Assembly (NCBI RefSeq): GCF_018613415.1
Contig: NZ_JAGGQG010000010.1
Location: forward strand, 409,573 to 473,572
Direction of reading: 5' to 3'
From: Bacillus sp. ISL-18
Lineage (GTDB): Bacteria > Bacillota > Bacilli > Bacillales > Cytobacillaceae
Length of the DNA: 64,000 nucleotides
The position numbers were made by a program, and so were the translations under genes. This document shows positions 7,769 to 15,929 of the stretch, piece by piece (position 1 is the first letter of the stretch; the number at the start of each line of letters is the position of its first letter). The notes beneath the pieces are model-generated. The model ran no database searches and was not told where the DNA came from. It saw only the letters and a list, made by a program, of their open reading frames with translations.

Positions 7769-8218
7769 CTACTTTGGCTGAGGTGTTGGGGTTGCTTCCC
7801 CTAAGTCTTTGTACTTTTCACTAATCAATTCATAAATTTTCTGAGGACTCTTACCGTTAAGATGCATATCTATTGCCTCCCGGGCAATATTGACACACGT
7901 ATCTCACGATATACCATGTGAATCCCATTCTTGTACCTCGTTGTTTTCACCAACGGACTTAACAAAGCAATCTAAATTACTCTTATGACCATCTGCCACA
8001 CAACCACAGTAACAGGGTACTTGAGCAACAACCTCAGGATAAGTTGATGCCATTATATACGTTTCTTGAACTTTTTCAGAAGAGTTTAAAACAAAATCAG
8101 GTAGTGGTGTATGTTTCTTATCAAGCTTCCAACTTTGGTCATCAAGTTTTGAGCTGCATCCTGACGCTGCAATGGCTAATAGAATGAAAAGGAAAAAGAA
8201 AGTTGTCATTCGTTTCAT
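7769..8218 (-). CDS. CYCGC-motif lipoprotein, probable selenoprotein (in-frame UGA at codon 105)
   Basis: The first 104 codons (8218-7907) encode a lipoprotein: signal peptide, lipobox ending at Cys21, then PCYCGC (Cys 69, 71, 73) and Cys84. Codon 105 (7904-7906) is TGA. The same frame stays open for 44 more codons to a TAG at 7769-7771, and the extension starts DTCVNIAREAIDMHLNGKSP. Reading TGA as a cysteine or selenocysteine gives GIS-U-DTC, a UxxC redox pair, and a 149-aa protein. The full-length stop lies 9 nt before the cytochrome c start, as expected for operon coupling. I recall a named CYCXC family of (seleno)proteins that would fit. The alternative is a nonsense mutation in a decaying operon, since the next gene is frameshifted. 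Confidence 0.7.
7871..7889 (-). promoter_or_regulatory. Candidate bacterial SECIS hairpin
   Basis: On the coding (minus) strand a perfect 7-bp stem TATTGCC/GGCAATA closes a 5-nt loop CGGGA. The stem begins 14 nt after the UGA and 21 nt separate the UGA from the loop. The loop has G as its second base. These values fall inside the published bacterial SECIS model (UGA-to-loop distance about 16-37 nt, loop 3-14 nt, G among the first two loop bases). Function is inferred. Confidence 0.6.
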
Positions 8219-8335
8219 CTATTGATTCACCCCTTTCCAAATATTCTTATACTAGTTCATTTTATCAAACCGATGTTTGGTGACTTGCTCTTAATTCTTA
8301 CTATTTGGTGAAGTTTTTAATTTTGCTATAACACG

Positions 8336-8372
8336 AAAAAAACCTTAGACCATATGATGATCTAAGGTTTTA
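8336..8372 (-). terminator. Rho-independent terminator after efp
   Basis: Arms AACCTTAGA (8341-8349) and TCTAAGGTT (8361-8369), with an A-run on the plus strand that becomes a U-run on the minus strand. Confidence 0.85.
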
Positions 8373-8383
8373 TGCTTTAGAAC

Positions 8384-8941
8384 TTATGCACGAGAAACAT
8401 AGCTTGCTTCTGTGGTGTTAATGATGAGTTTATCCCCTTGGTTAATGAAGAATGGCACTTGAACAATAAGACCGGTTTCAAGTGTTGCAGGTTTAGTACC
8501 GCCAGAAGCTGTATCACCTTTGATGCCAGGTTCTGTTTCGGTAACTTCTAATACAACTGTGTTTGGCAATTCTACACCGAGTGTTTCATATTGGAACATC
8601 ATGATATGAACTTCCATGTTTTCTTTTAAGAATTTTAATTCGTATTCAATGTTTGCTGCTGGCAGTTCCACTTGTTCATATGATTCCATATCCATGAACA
8701 CATGAGAATCACCATTTGCATATAGATATTGCATTTTACGATTGTCAATCTGTGCTTTTTCTACCTTTTCACCCGCACGGAACGTTTTTTCTTGTATCGC
8801 TCCATTTCGCAAGTTACGAAGCTTTGAACGAACAAATGCAGCTCCTTTTCCCGGCTTTACGTGTTGAAAGTCTAGAACGCGCCATAGACCGCCATCCACC
8901 TCAATGGTTAAACCAGTTTTAAAATCGTTAACAGAAATCAT
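8384..8941 (-). CDS. efp: Elongation factor P
   Basis: 185 aa, the standard EF-P length. The start [20 protein letters not shown] and the loop [15 protein letters not shown] are hallmarks; the lysine in this loop is the residue that enters the peptidyl-transferase region and is modified in some bacteria. EF-P rescues ribosomes stalled at polyproline stretches. The gene lies directly after yqhT, as in B. subtilis, with a good ribosome binding site 20 nt inside the gap. Confidence 0.98.
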   Translation of the reverse strand: MISVNDFKTGLTIEVDGGLWRVLDFQHVKPGKGAAFVRSKLRNLRNGAIQEKTFRAGEKVEKAQIDNRKMQYLYANGDSHVFMDMESYEQVELPAANIEYELKFLKENMEVHIMMFQYETLGVELPNTVVLEVTETEPGIKGDTASGGTKPATLETGLIVQVPFFINQGDKLIINTTEASYVSRA

Positions 8942-8961
8942 ATTTAAATCCTCCTAAATTC

Positions 8962-10023
8962 TTACAATATAATTAATTCCTTTGTGGAATGGGTTAGAGC
9001 TTCATTATGAGTGTTCGTAATCAAGGTATCATCTTCTATACGAACTCCGCCAAGGCCTGGAATGTAAATTCCCGGTTCACAAGTAACCACCATGCCAGGC
9101 GCTAAAATGATATCCGACTTCATTGATAAACCAGGGCCCTCATGAACTTCAAGTCCAATCCCATGACCAGTAGAGTGACCGAAATATTCACCATAACCTT
9201 TTTCTGTTATGTAGTCTCTGGTAATGGCATCTGCTTCTTTTCCTGTAATACCAGGTTTAAATCCAGCCATCCCGCGGAGCTGTGCTTCAAGGACAATCTC
9301 ATAAATTTCCTTCATTCTTACATCTGGTTCTCCAACGGCAACTGTCCGGGTAATGTCGGAAACATAACCATTATAATAGCAGCCATAGTCCATGGTTACG
9401 ATATCTCCTGCTTCAATTACCTTATCACTTGCAACACCGTGTGGAAGGGCTGCGCGATGACCAGAAGCAACGATGGTATCAAAAGAAGAAGAGGTAGCAC
9501 CGGCCTTTCTCATAAAAAACTCGAGCTCATTTGATACTTCTAATTCGGTTTTACCTGGACGGATAAAATCCAAAATATGTTTAAATGCAGCATCAGCGAT
9601 ATCTGCAGCCACCTTTAATATCTTAATCTCTGCGTCTGTCTTTATCAAGCGTAACTTTTCAATCACTCCGGAAATAGGAACAAGTTCATTATCCATTTCT
9701 TTTTCATATACTTTAAAGGAGGAATAAGTTAGATAGTCCTCCTCAAAACCAAGTTTTTTAATCCCTAAATTTTTCACTTGTAAGGCAATTTCTTCCGGAA
9801 TAGAACCAGAGTATTTGATGATTTCAAAGCCTTGGCATTGTTCACTAGCTTGTTCAATATAACGGAAGTCTGTAATAAACAGAGCCTTCTCTGCACTAAT
9901 TAAGACAACACCTGCAGACCCTGTGAAATTTGATATGTAGCGGCGATTATAAGGGCTGGTAATCAGAATACCATCAATGCCGTTTCCCGAAAAAGCTGAT
10001 CGTAACTTCTCTAATTTTTCCAT
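8962..10023 (-). CDS. yqhT: Xaa-Pro aminopeptidase/dipeptidase family protein YqhT
   Basis: 353 aa M24-family metallopeptidase. It has an N-terminal creatinase-like domain, then the pita-bread domain with metal ligands visible in VTMDYGCYYNGYVSDITRT (two Asp), FGHSTGHGIGLEVHEGP (His) and CEPGIYIPGLGGVRIEDD (two Glu). The ATG at 10023 (MEKLEKLR) is chosen because it matches family starts and has GGAG upstream; the frame is open further up without a site. In B. subtilis aroQ (yqhS) lies between yqhR and yqhT; here it is absent. Confidence 0.92.
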   Translation of the reverse strand: MEKLEKLRSAFSGNGIDGILITSPYNRRYISNFTGSAGVVLISAEKALFITDFRYIEQASEQCQGFEIIKYSGSIPEEIALQVKNLGIKKLGFEEDYLTYSSFKVYEKEMDNELVPISGVIEKLRLIKTDAEIKILKVAADIADAAFKHILDFIRPGKTELEVSNELEFFMRKAGATSSSFDTIVASGHRAALPHGVASDKVIEAGDIVTMDYGCYYNGYVSDITRTVAVGEPDVRMKEIYEIVLEAQLRGMAGFKPGITGKEADAITRDYITEKGYGEYFGHSTGHGIGLEVHEGPGLSMKSDIILAPGMVVTCEPGIYIPGLGGVRIEDDTLITNTHNEALTHSTKELIIL

Positions 10024-10099
10024 TGTATCTCCATTCTCCCTTTCATGGTTAAGATAAAGATATTTTATCATAACCTTTAATCATTCGACTATTTAGAAA

Positions 10100-10597
10100 T
10101 TAGGTTGAAGCCTCTTTGTCTTGCACTTTACTAATTTCATATTCATAATTAATGGAATAACCAATAAAAGTTCCATATAGGATATATAAACAAATAGAAG
10201 TTATAATGGTGTTCTTGGTTAACTCCATAAATGGTTTAATTCCCGGGAAAATGGGGTTAAGGACAAAAAAGACCAATAAAAATAAAACAATACCAAATCC
10301 CATCCCGAACCAGATCCCCTTTAATTTTCTTAGGACTGCATAATAAACGAAAGCGATGATAATTGAAACAATTATTAGAAATATCAAGGAAATTACTTTA
10401 CCAATCCAGCTGTACTTCCAATCACCCAAAGCCCATGGTTCAAGTATGACATTGGGGCTAACTTCTGTAAAATTAAAAAAATAAGCGATATACCCTATGA
10501 CTCCCCAAAAAAATCCTCCAAATAAACCAGTCCAAAATACCATCATTAAGAATGACATTGGTTTTGGGTAATTATTGTTATGCTGTTCGTTTGTCAT
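10100..10597 (-). CDS. yqhR: YqhR family membrane protein
   Basis: 165 aa from the ATG at 10597, preceded by GGAGGAG. Four hydrophobic helices are visible: around FLMMVFWTGLFGGFFWGVIG, the segment after KVISLIFLI, the segment from GIVLFLLVFFVLNP and the last near YILYGTFIGYS. The protein belongs to a small Bacillus family of unknown function and keeps its B. subtilis position between yqhQ and the yqhT-efp pair. It is transcribed divergently from yqhQ; the roughly 240-nt gap between them must hold both promoters. Confidence 0.85.
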   Translation of the reverse strand: MTNEQHNNNYPKPMSFLMMVFWTGLFGGFFWGVIGYIAYFFNFTEVSPNVILEPWALGDWKYSWIGKVISLIFLIIVSIIIAFVYYAVLRKLKGIWFGMGFGIVLFLLVFFVLNPIFPGIKPFMELTKNTIITSICLYILYGTFIGYSINYEYEISKVQDKEAST

Positions 10598-10838
10598 GAT
10601 GACTCCTCCGTTCTTTATTTTAACCATGCTCATATTATGTAGTTCATAGTAAATTCCATCATTATTATGCCCGTAGAAAAATCAATCCTTACATAGAAAA
10701 ATTTTTTTCTGTTTTTATATGGAAATATTATGTCATCCTAGAGGTTTTTTCACTTTTCTAGTAGAATAAAATTAAGTACATACAGATTTATCATTTCTGC
10801 TATTGTGCAACTATGTTAATAGGTTGGTGTTAATAACC

Positions 10839-11783
10839 ATGTCTAATTCTCAAAAACCGGTATATGGCGGTCAAGCAGTAGTTGAAGGTGTCATGTTTGG
10901 CGGGAAGCATCATTATGTTACCGCTGTCCGCAGGAAAGATCATTCTGTAGAATACTTTCATTTACCACGAAAGGCCAATCCTTCTTTATCTATTTTAAAA
11001 AGGATTCCGTTTCTGCGTGGTATCATTTCAATTATTGAAGCTAGTGCGAATGGCTCAAAACATTTGAACTTTTCAACTGAAAGATATGATGTCGATCCTC
11101 AAGATGATGATACGATTAAAGAAAAAGAAGTTTCAAAATTGACGATGTATTTAGGGGTAGCTGTTATAGGAGTCATTTCGTTTTTATTTGGGAAATTTGC
11201 TTTTACCTTAATTCCCGTTTTTTTAGCGGTCCTAACAAAACCTATTTTCCCATCAGATTTTGCTCAAGTTCTTGTGGAAGGCTTCTTTAAGCTCTTACTA
11301 CTCCTATGCTATATATATTTTGTTTCACTAACCCCTCTTATCAAAAGAGTGTTTCAATATCATGGTGCTGAGCATAAAGTAATAAACACCTTTGAAGCAG
11401 GGGTAGAATTAACAGTTGAAAATGTGCAGGCACATTCTCGGCTGCATTATCGATGTGGCAGCAGTTTCATATTATTTACGGTAATTGTTGGCGTTTTTGT
11501 GTATTTACTTGTCCCAACAACACCACTTTGGCTGCGGGTTGTGGACCGTATTCTTTTAATACCAGTCGTGTTAGGAATTGCATTTGAGGTCTTACAGGTA
11601 ACCAATAAATTAAGGGATATTCCCGTATTAAAGTACCTGGGTCTGCCTGGACTTTGGCTTCAATTGTTAACAACAAAAGAACCAAATCATGACCAAGTAG
11701 AGGTGGCTATTCTCTCTTTCCAAGAATTATTAAAGAGAGAGCAGGAAACAGAGTTTGACACAAAAAATGAAGAAATTGTCTAA
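10839..11783 (+). CDS. yqhQ: DUF1385 membrane protein YqhQ
   Basis: 314 aa from the ATG at 10839 (MSNSQKPVYGGQ), the start that matches the conserved N-terminus PVYGGQAVVEGVMFGG of DUF1385 proteins; the frame is open upstream but unlike the family. Several transmembrane helices follow residue 100, with the conserved motif YHGAEHKVINTFE around residue 185 and the arginine-cysteine motif HYRCGSSF. Function unknown. It precedes yqhP on the same strand with a 66-nt gap. Confidence 0.93.
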   Translation: MSNSQKPVYGGQAVVEGVMFGGKHHYVTAVRRKDHSVEYFHLPRKANPSLSILKRIPFLRGIISIIEASANGSKHLNFSTERYDVDPQDDDTIKEKEVSKLTMYLGVAVIGVISFLFGKFAFTLIPVFLAVLTKPIFPSDFAQVLVEGFFKLLLLLCYIYFVSLTPLIKRVFQYHGAEHKVINTFEAGVELTVENVQAHSRLHYRCGSSFILFTVIVGVFVYLLVPTTPLWLRVVDRILLIPVVLGIAFEVLQVTNKLRDIPVLKYLGLPGLWLQLLTTKEPNHDQVEVAILSFQELLKREQETEFDTKNEEIV

Positions 11784-11849
11784 ATCTTTTTACCTATGTG
11801 TTTAAAAGAATAAAAAAATGCTTAAGATGCTCTTAGGGAGGTGGCTTTC

Positions 11850-12233
11850 TTGAAAAATCGGACATCAACGATTATTGTTGGGGTACTTATTATTCTTGCA
11901 TTACTTGGACTTGTCAGTTCGTTTACAGCAAATCCTGCCGGTTTCATTCAGGGAATAGCTGTCGTAGCATTGATCGGTTTAGTCATTTATTTCCTTTTTC
12001 GAAGGTTTTCACATTCAAGCCCTCAGAAAAAAGAGCAGCGGGCATTTCTTAAGGCAGCTAAAAAATCTAAAAAACGATTACAGCAAAAGAGTGGGGATTC
12101 TACTGCCAGAACCTCCTCTCTAGGAACTTTAACATCATTAAAGAAAAGCACCAAGACAAAAAAGAAATCTCCTGCTCATTTGACCGTTATTGACGGCAAG
12201 AAGGGTAAAAAGAAAAATCGAGCGTCTTTTTAG
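11850..12233 (+). CDS. yqhP: YqhP/SA1362-type small membrane protein
   Basis: 127 aa. The TTG at 11850 is the likely start because GGGAGGTG ends 6 nt before it; an in-frame GTG at 11841 lies inside that site. Two N-terminal transmembrane helices (about residues 8-50) are followed by a strongly basic lysine/serine-rich tail. Function unknown. It follows yqhQ as in B. subtilis and ends in a terminator that overlaps its stop codon. Confidence 0.85.
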   Translation: MKNRTSTIIVGVLIILALLGLVSSFTANPAGFIQGIAVVALIGLVIYFLFRRFSHSSPQKKEQRAFLKAAKKSKKRLQQKSGDSTARTSSLGTLTSLKKSTKTKKKSPAHLTVIDGKKGKKKNRASF

Positions 12234-12249
12234 ACACTCGATTTTTTTG
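12213..12249 (+). terminator. Rho-independent terminator after yqhP
   Basis: Stem AATCGAGCGTCT/AGACACTCGATT (one mismatch) with a TTTT loop that contains the stop codon region, followed by a run of T. Confidence 0.88.
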
Positions 12250-12296
12250 TTGAAAAAGCTGCAGCTCCAAGTGCAGAGTAAACAGTTCTCAAAGAA

Positions 12297-13181
12297 TTAG
12301 TAAGTCCACTGATTTAAAAACTTCTTTGCATGATCCCTGCCGATATCAAATAACATCTGTTTCTTTTCATCTGTAAGATTAAATTCGGTTAAGGATACCC
12401 CTTCGGCTTTAATAAAGATAATATTATCCACATGTTTTTTAGAAATATACCTTTGATCATGAGCGTCTTTCATGGTTTCAAATAAGGCACTAAATAATTG
12501 AATGCCGTTTTTTATCTGATGTTTTTCATGTTCATATTCGCTTGGACTCAGCTTAATACCTAGAACTGGCCTGACTTTTTTAACATTTTCTGAATCGAAC
12601 AGCCACATTGGGAAATTACTTAGTACTCCCCCATCTACTAACACGTTGACTCCATCTATGGACCGTAATTTTACTGGTTCAAAAAAATAGGGAATACTGC
12701 AGCTCATTCTAATAGCTTTGGCAATTGGAAAAGTTCCGGGGTTGATCCCGAACTTTTCTAAGTCATCGGGTAAAACCACCATTTGTCCATTCGACAGATC
12801 AGATGTTATTACTCTAAGTGTTTGGGGAGGCAGATCGGAAAATGTCCTCAACCCTTTTGCTTCAAGTTTCTTTTTTAGCCAATTTTCAAGCGCATTTCCT
12901 TTATATAGACCTAGTTTCCAATAAACGAGCAGCCATTTAGCAATTGAAAATGGGATGATCGTTTTACGCGAATCAAGCATTTTAGGCAAATCGAACTCAT
13001 CCACCAATTGATAAATCTCCTTACTTGTATAGCCCGCAGCAATTAAAGCCGCAATAATGGAGCCTGCACTTGTTCCTGCCACTCGGACAAATTGAAACCC
13101 TCTGTTTTCAATTTCTTCATAGGCTCCTATGACAGCAAAGCCCTTAATTCCCCCTCCAGAAAAAACGCCGTCTATTTTCAT
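12297..13181 (-). CDS. yqhO: Patatin-like phospholipase YqhO
   Basis: 294 aa. It has the glycine-rich oxyanion loop FSGGGIKGFA at residues 7-16, the nucleophile elbow GTSAGS near residue 37 and the catalytic aspartate in DGGVLSNFP near residue 180: the complete Ser-Asp dyad of patatin-like hydrolases. The predicted role is acyl hydrolase on a lipid substrate that is not known. The neighbouring gene upstream is splB. Confidence 0.92.
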   Translation of the reverse strand: MKIDGVFSGGGIKGFAVIGAYEEIENRGFQFVRVAGTSAGSIIAALIAAGYTSKEIYQLVDEFDLPKMLDSRKTIIPFSIAKWLLVYWKLGLYKGNALENWLKKKLEAKGLRTFSDLPPQTLRVITSDLSNGQMVVLPDDLEKFGINPGTFPIAKAIRMSCSIPYFFEPVKLRSIDGVNVLVDGGVLSNFPMWLFDSENVKKVRPVLGIKLSPSEYEHEKHQIKNGIQLFSALFETMKDAHDQRYISKKHVDNIIFIKAEGVSLTEFNLTDEKKQMLFDIGRDHAKKFLNQWTY

Positions 13182-13193
13182 GGGCAGCCACTC

Positions 13194-13220
13194 CTAAAGA
13201 TGAACTTGTTACATCTTTAG
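13194..13220. promoter_or_regulatory. Perfect hairpin overlapping the yqhO translation start region
   Basis: Nine-bp arms CTAAAGATG (13194-13202) and CATCTTTAG (13212-13220) around a 9-nt loop. On the yqhO strand the 3' arm ends in TTTAG immediately before GAG, so it shares bases with the ribosome binding site AGGAG. No T-run follows, so it is not a standard terminator. Confidence 0.5.
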
Positions 13221-13261
13221 TCAGCGTGTTTAGAATATAGTACGGCGGACAAGTAGAAAAT

Positions 13262-14287
13262 TTAAGTAAAATATTGGACTACCGCATTAGGGAAGAATTC
13301 CTGAACATACTCTCGGATGGTCGTTTCAAGGTCTTTTGCCTCCTCGGTTGGGTAGACATATTTCCCAATACCATACCTTCCCCATTTATATTTTCTTTTT
13401 TCCTCGTTCATTTCAAGTTTTGTTTTTGGATAGCGCTTGGCAATAACGTTTTTAGCTGGTTTCGTAAATCGATGCTGTATTAGTTCAAAAGTGAGATCCG
13501 GAATGTCTACTCCTGTTAGCTCTTCACTTAACCGTTCAAATAGCTCACGATAACCTGCTTTCCAATCTTCATGCATGTAGATCGGTGCAACGATAAAACC
13601 TAATGGATACCCTGCATTCGCCACTTTCCTCGCAGCTTTTAATCGGTCTTCAAAGGAAGAGGTTCCGGGTTCAAAGTTCTTAATCACATAGCGAGAATTG
13701 ACGCTAAACCTGAATCTTGTTTTTCCATTATGTTTTGCATCGAGAAGATGGTCGACATGATGAAATTTGGTCACAAACCGAAGCTGACCGTATTCGGATT
13801 GTCCAAAGAATTCGATCGCTTTTTTTAATGAATGGGTAAGATGGTCTAATCCCACAATGTCGGATGTACAGGCTGCTTCAAAGCGGGTAATTTCTGGTTT
13901 TCGTTCATCCATATACTTTTGGGCCTGTTCAAAAATCTCATCTAAATTAACATAGGTACGAATGTAGGGTTTACTCCCCAGGGTGGTCTGCAAGTAACAA
14001 TAGTGACAATGCCCCATACATCCGGTTGCAAGCGGAATGGCGTACTCTGCAGATGGCTTTGATGTATCGAATTTTAGCGTTCTTCTTATTCCTACTACTA
14101 AAGTCGATTTGGCATTGCGGTATTGCTGCAGTTCGTTATCACCAGGTATTCCTCTGACTTGATTATGGGAAGTGGTTTCGCGTATCTCGAGACCTAATTT
14201 TGTGAACTTTTCTTTTAGCTCTTTGCCAAGGGGGTATTCTAAGGCTTTGGGTTCAATATAGACAAGCTGTGGCATAAAAGGGTCCAT
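13262..14287 (-). CDS. splB: Spore photoproduct lyase
   Basis: 341 aa, the B. subtilis SplB length. The radical SAM cluster motif CMGHCHYC is at about residues 90-97, in the conserved context PLATGCMGHCHYCYLQTTLG. The C-terminus FPNAVVQYFT is close to the subtilis protein. The enzyme repairs the spore photoproduct thymine dimer during germination using S-adenosylmethionine, which indicates a spore-former. The B. subtilis splAB locus lies elsewhere, and no splA was recognised here. Confidence 0.97.
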   Translation of the reverse strand: MDPFMPQLVYIEPKALEYPLGKELKEKFTKLGLEIRETTSHNQVRGIPGDNELQQYRNAKSTLVVGIRRTLKFDTSKPSAEYAIPLATGCMGHCHYCYLQTTLGSKPYIRTYVNLDEIFEQAQKYMDERKPEITRFEAACTSDIVGLDHLTHSLKKAIEFFGQSEYGQLRFVTKFHHVDHLLDAKHNGKTRFRFSVNSRYVIKNFEPGTSSFEDRLKAARKVANAGYPLGFIVAPIYMHEDWKAGYRELFERLSEELTGVDIPDLTFELIQHRFTKPAKNVIAKRYPKTKLEMNEEKRKYKWGRYGIGKYVYPTEEAKDLETTIREYVQEFFPNAVVQYFT

Positions 14288-14385
14288 AACTGACTCCCTC
14301 TTTTCTGTTTGTTTTTTAGTAGTATGAGTTGATATGAGGGAAGATAATAAAGAATAATGGAGAGAAGTTTTTCCATCTATTTATC

Positions 14386-14418
14386 ACGAAAAAGAGGATG
14401 GAAAATATCCCATCCTCT
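14386..14418 (-). terminator. Rho-independent terminator after nrdJ
   Basis: Arms AGAGGATGG (14393-14401) and CCATCCTCT (14410-14418) with a run of T on the minus strand. Confidence 0.9.
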
Positions 14419-14427
14419 AAATAATTT

Positions 14428-15030
14428 TTATAAACCACATTTTAATTGAGCATTACAGTTGGTACATGTATTACAGCCGCCGATTTCTTTAACTTTTCCT
14501 TTACGGCAGACTGGGCAGGTATTTCCGACTTCAGATCCAATTGTTACATCTGTTGAACGAAGGTCACTAATTGTATCAACAAGAACGACATGTTGATGTG
14601 GTTTTTCCTCAAACATGGATAGTTGTTCATTTGTATTTTCCTCTGCTTTTAGAGTCAATACTTGTGAATCACGTGAACCGTCTACATATACGGTACCGCC
14701 TTTGGCACCGCCGCGATATAGGCGCTCGTATACTTTTTCTACTTGTTCTACGCTGTATCCTTTTGGTGCGTTAACGGTTTTACTAATGGAGCTGTCGATC
14801 CAGCGCTGAATGACACATTGAACGTCTGCATGGGCTTCTGGTGCAAGTTCCATGGCAGCAACGAACCAGTTTGGCAGGTTGTTAGCGTCTGCTTCAGGGT
14901 GCTGATCTAAATATTCTTGGACGATATCTGCTTTTACTTCAATAAATTTGCCAAGACGTCCGCTTCGGAAGTAAGAGAATGAGAAATAAGGCTCTAATCC
15001 GGTAGAGACGCCAACCATTGTTCCAGTACT
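14428..15030 (-). CDS. nrdJ: B12-dependent ribonucleotide reductase, 3' exon
   Basis: 200 codons, starting in the highly conserved segment STGTMVGVSTGLEPYFSFSY, which follows TVAPTG in unsplit homologues. It carries the C-terminal cysteine array (CPVCRKGK, then GGCNTCTNCNAQLKCGL) that re-reduces the active site. Joining it to 16185-18137 at AACGGGT/AGTACT restores one frame of 851 aa. A GTG in the intron's last bases could be taken as a start, but this is a splice junction and not a gene start. It ends just before the terminator. Confidence 0.93.
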   Translation of the reverse strand, partial: STGTMVGVSTGLEPYFSFSYFRSGRLGKFIEVKADIVQEYLDQHPEADANNLPNWFVAAMELAPEAHADVQCVIQRWIDSSISKTVNAPKGYSVEQVEKVYERLYRGGAKGGTVYVDGSRDSQVLTLKAEENTNEQLSMFEEKPHQHVVLVDTISDLRSTDVTIGSEVGNTCPVCRKGKVKEIGGCNTCTNCNAQLKCGL

Positions 15031-15114
15031 CACGTTTGTTACTCTCTATAATTCATAGAGGGCGGGGTTATTAGTACCCACTCCATATGTCGCCATATGG
15101 GTCAGACTATATCA

Positions 15115-15780
15115 TCAACCATTTTTTGAATGTCTTTTTCGATGACAAGGATATTCACAGAGACAAATAAGGTTTGACAATTTATTTGCACTTTCCCAGT
15201 CTCCATTAAAATTACGAAATGGAATAATATGATGAACTGATAGTTCTTTTCCATATTGTTCTTCAGATATTCCACAGTTTTGACAGGTAAATTGATCTCG
15301 TTCTCTGGCCAATCTTCTTTGACTTAGCCAATTCGGTCCATAATAGTCAATGTCTCTACCGTTCCATGTTCCACTTTTTTCACCAGAAAACATCTTACTA
15401 TCACTGTAATATTTGCCCATGCACATTATTGAGCAGAAATTAAGCGTTCGTAAAGTAGAAGGTTTTTTCTCAAAATCTTTACCACAACTAGTACATGTGA
15501 CGTGGACTTGATTTTTATATTGTATTTTCCCTCTTCTACCATTAGCTTTTCCCAGACAACCTCTGGAGCAATATTTAGCTGTTCTTTCTCGATTCTGAGG
15601 AACACTAAATTTTTGCCAGCAATTAGCACATATAATATCAACCTGTTTTCTTAAATGTTGATTAATTAAATGTCCATTTTGAATCTGGTAAGCTTGCTTA
15701 CAGTTTTGGTTACAAAAGTTGGTATTAAATATCACTGACGGTTTACGAGTTATTGTATTTCCACAAAAACTACATCTCAC
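15115..15780 (-). CDS. Intron-encoded HNH homing endonuclease
   Basis: 221 aa. It has three repeated zinc-finger-like units of the form CxxC...(F/Y)CxxxC (CSFCGN...FCNQNC, CANCWQ...YCSRGC, CTSCGK...FCSIMC) followed by an HNH domain: CQNCG, then SVHHIIPF, an Asn-rich stretch and LICLC...CHRKRH. It would cut intronless nrdJ alleles to drive intron homing. The only in-frame start is a GTG at 15780 with a poor site. Upstream sequence shows that the gene once began earlier and has lost its first finger, so activity is doubtful. Confidence 0.85.
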   Translation of the reverse strand: MRCSFCGNTITRKPSVIFNTNFCNQNCKQAYQIQNGHLINQHLRKQVDIICANCWQKFSVPQNRERTAKYCSRGCLGKANGRRGKIQYKNQVHVTCTSCGKDFEKKPSTLRTLNFCSIMCMGKYYSDSKMFSGEKSGTWNGRDIDYYGPNWLSQRRLARERDQFTCQNCGISEEQYGKELSVHHIIPFRNFNGDWESANKLSNLICLCEYPCHRKRHSKNG

Positions 15781-15929
15781 CTCTCTCTTCTTAGATAATT
15801 CCTTTCAGAAGTCTGGAGGATGATTTTTGTGAAATACCGTTTGACAATTACGAGAACAAAATTTCTTCCTATCAAAATGACTAGGTTTACTCTAATATCC
15901 TTACCACAATTAAGACATTGTTTAATCAC
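15781..15929 (-). pseudogene. Decayed N-terminal zinc finger of the HNH endonuclease
   Basis: A GTG at 15929 with AAAGGAG upstream starts IKQCLNCGKDIRV. One nucleotide appears to be missing in an A-run (about 15885-15889). The sequence then continues in the endonuclease frame as KPSHFDRKKFCSRNCQTVF and meets TGA at 15805-15807. Together they form a fourth finger of the same CxxC...FCxxxC type. Two lesions separate it from the intact remainder of the gene. Confidence 0.72.

Noticed and set aside
8000-8218. Simple nonsense mutation as sole explanation of the UGA in the CYCGC gene
   Set aside because: Not excluded, but less likely: the downstream frame keeps a protein-like sequence, UxxC pairing, a SECIS-like hairpin and operon spacing.
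15007-15033. GTG near 15033 as start of a separate gene MSTGTMV
   Set aside because: The GTG straddles the intron's last base; the exon is the conserved interior of nrdJ.
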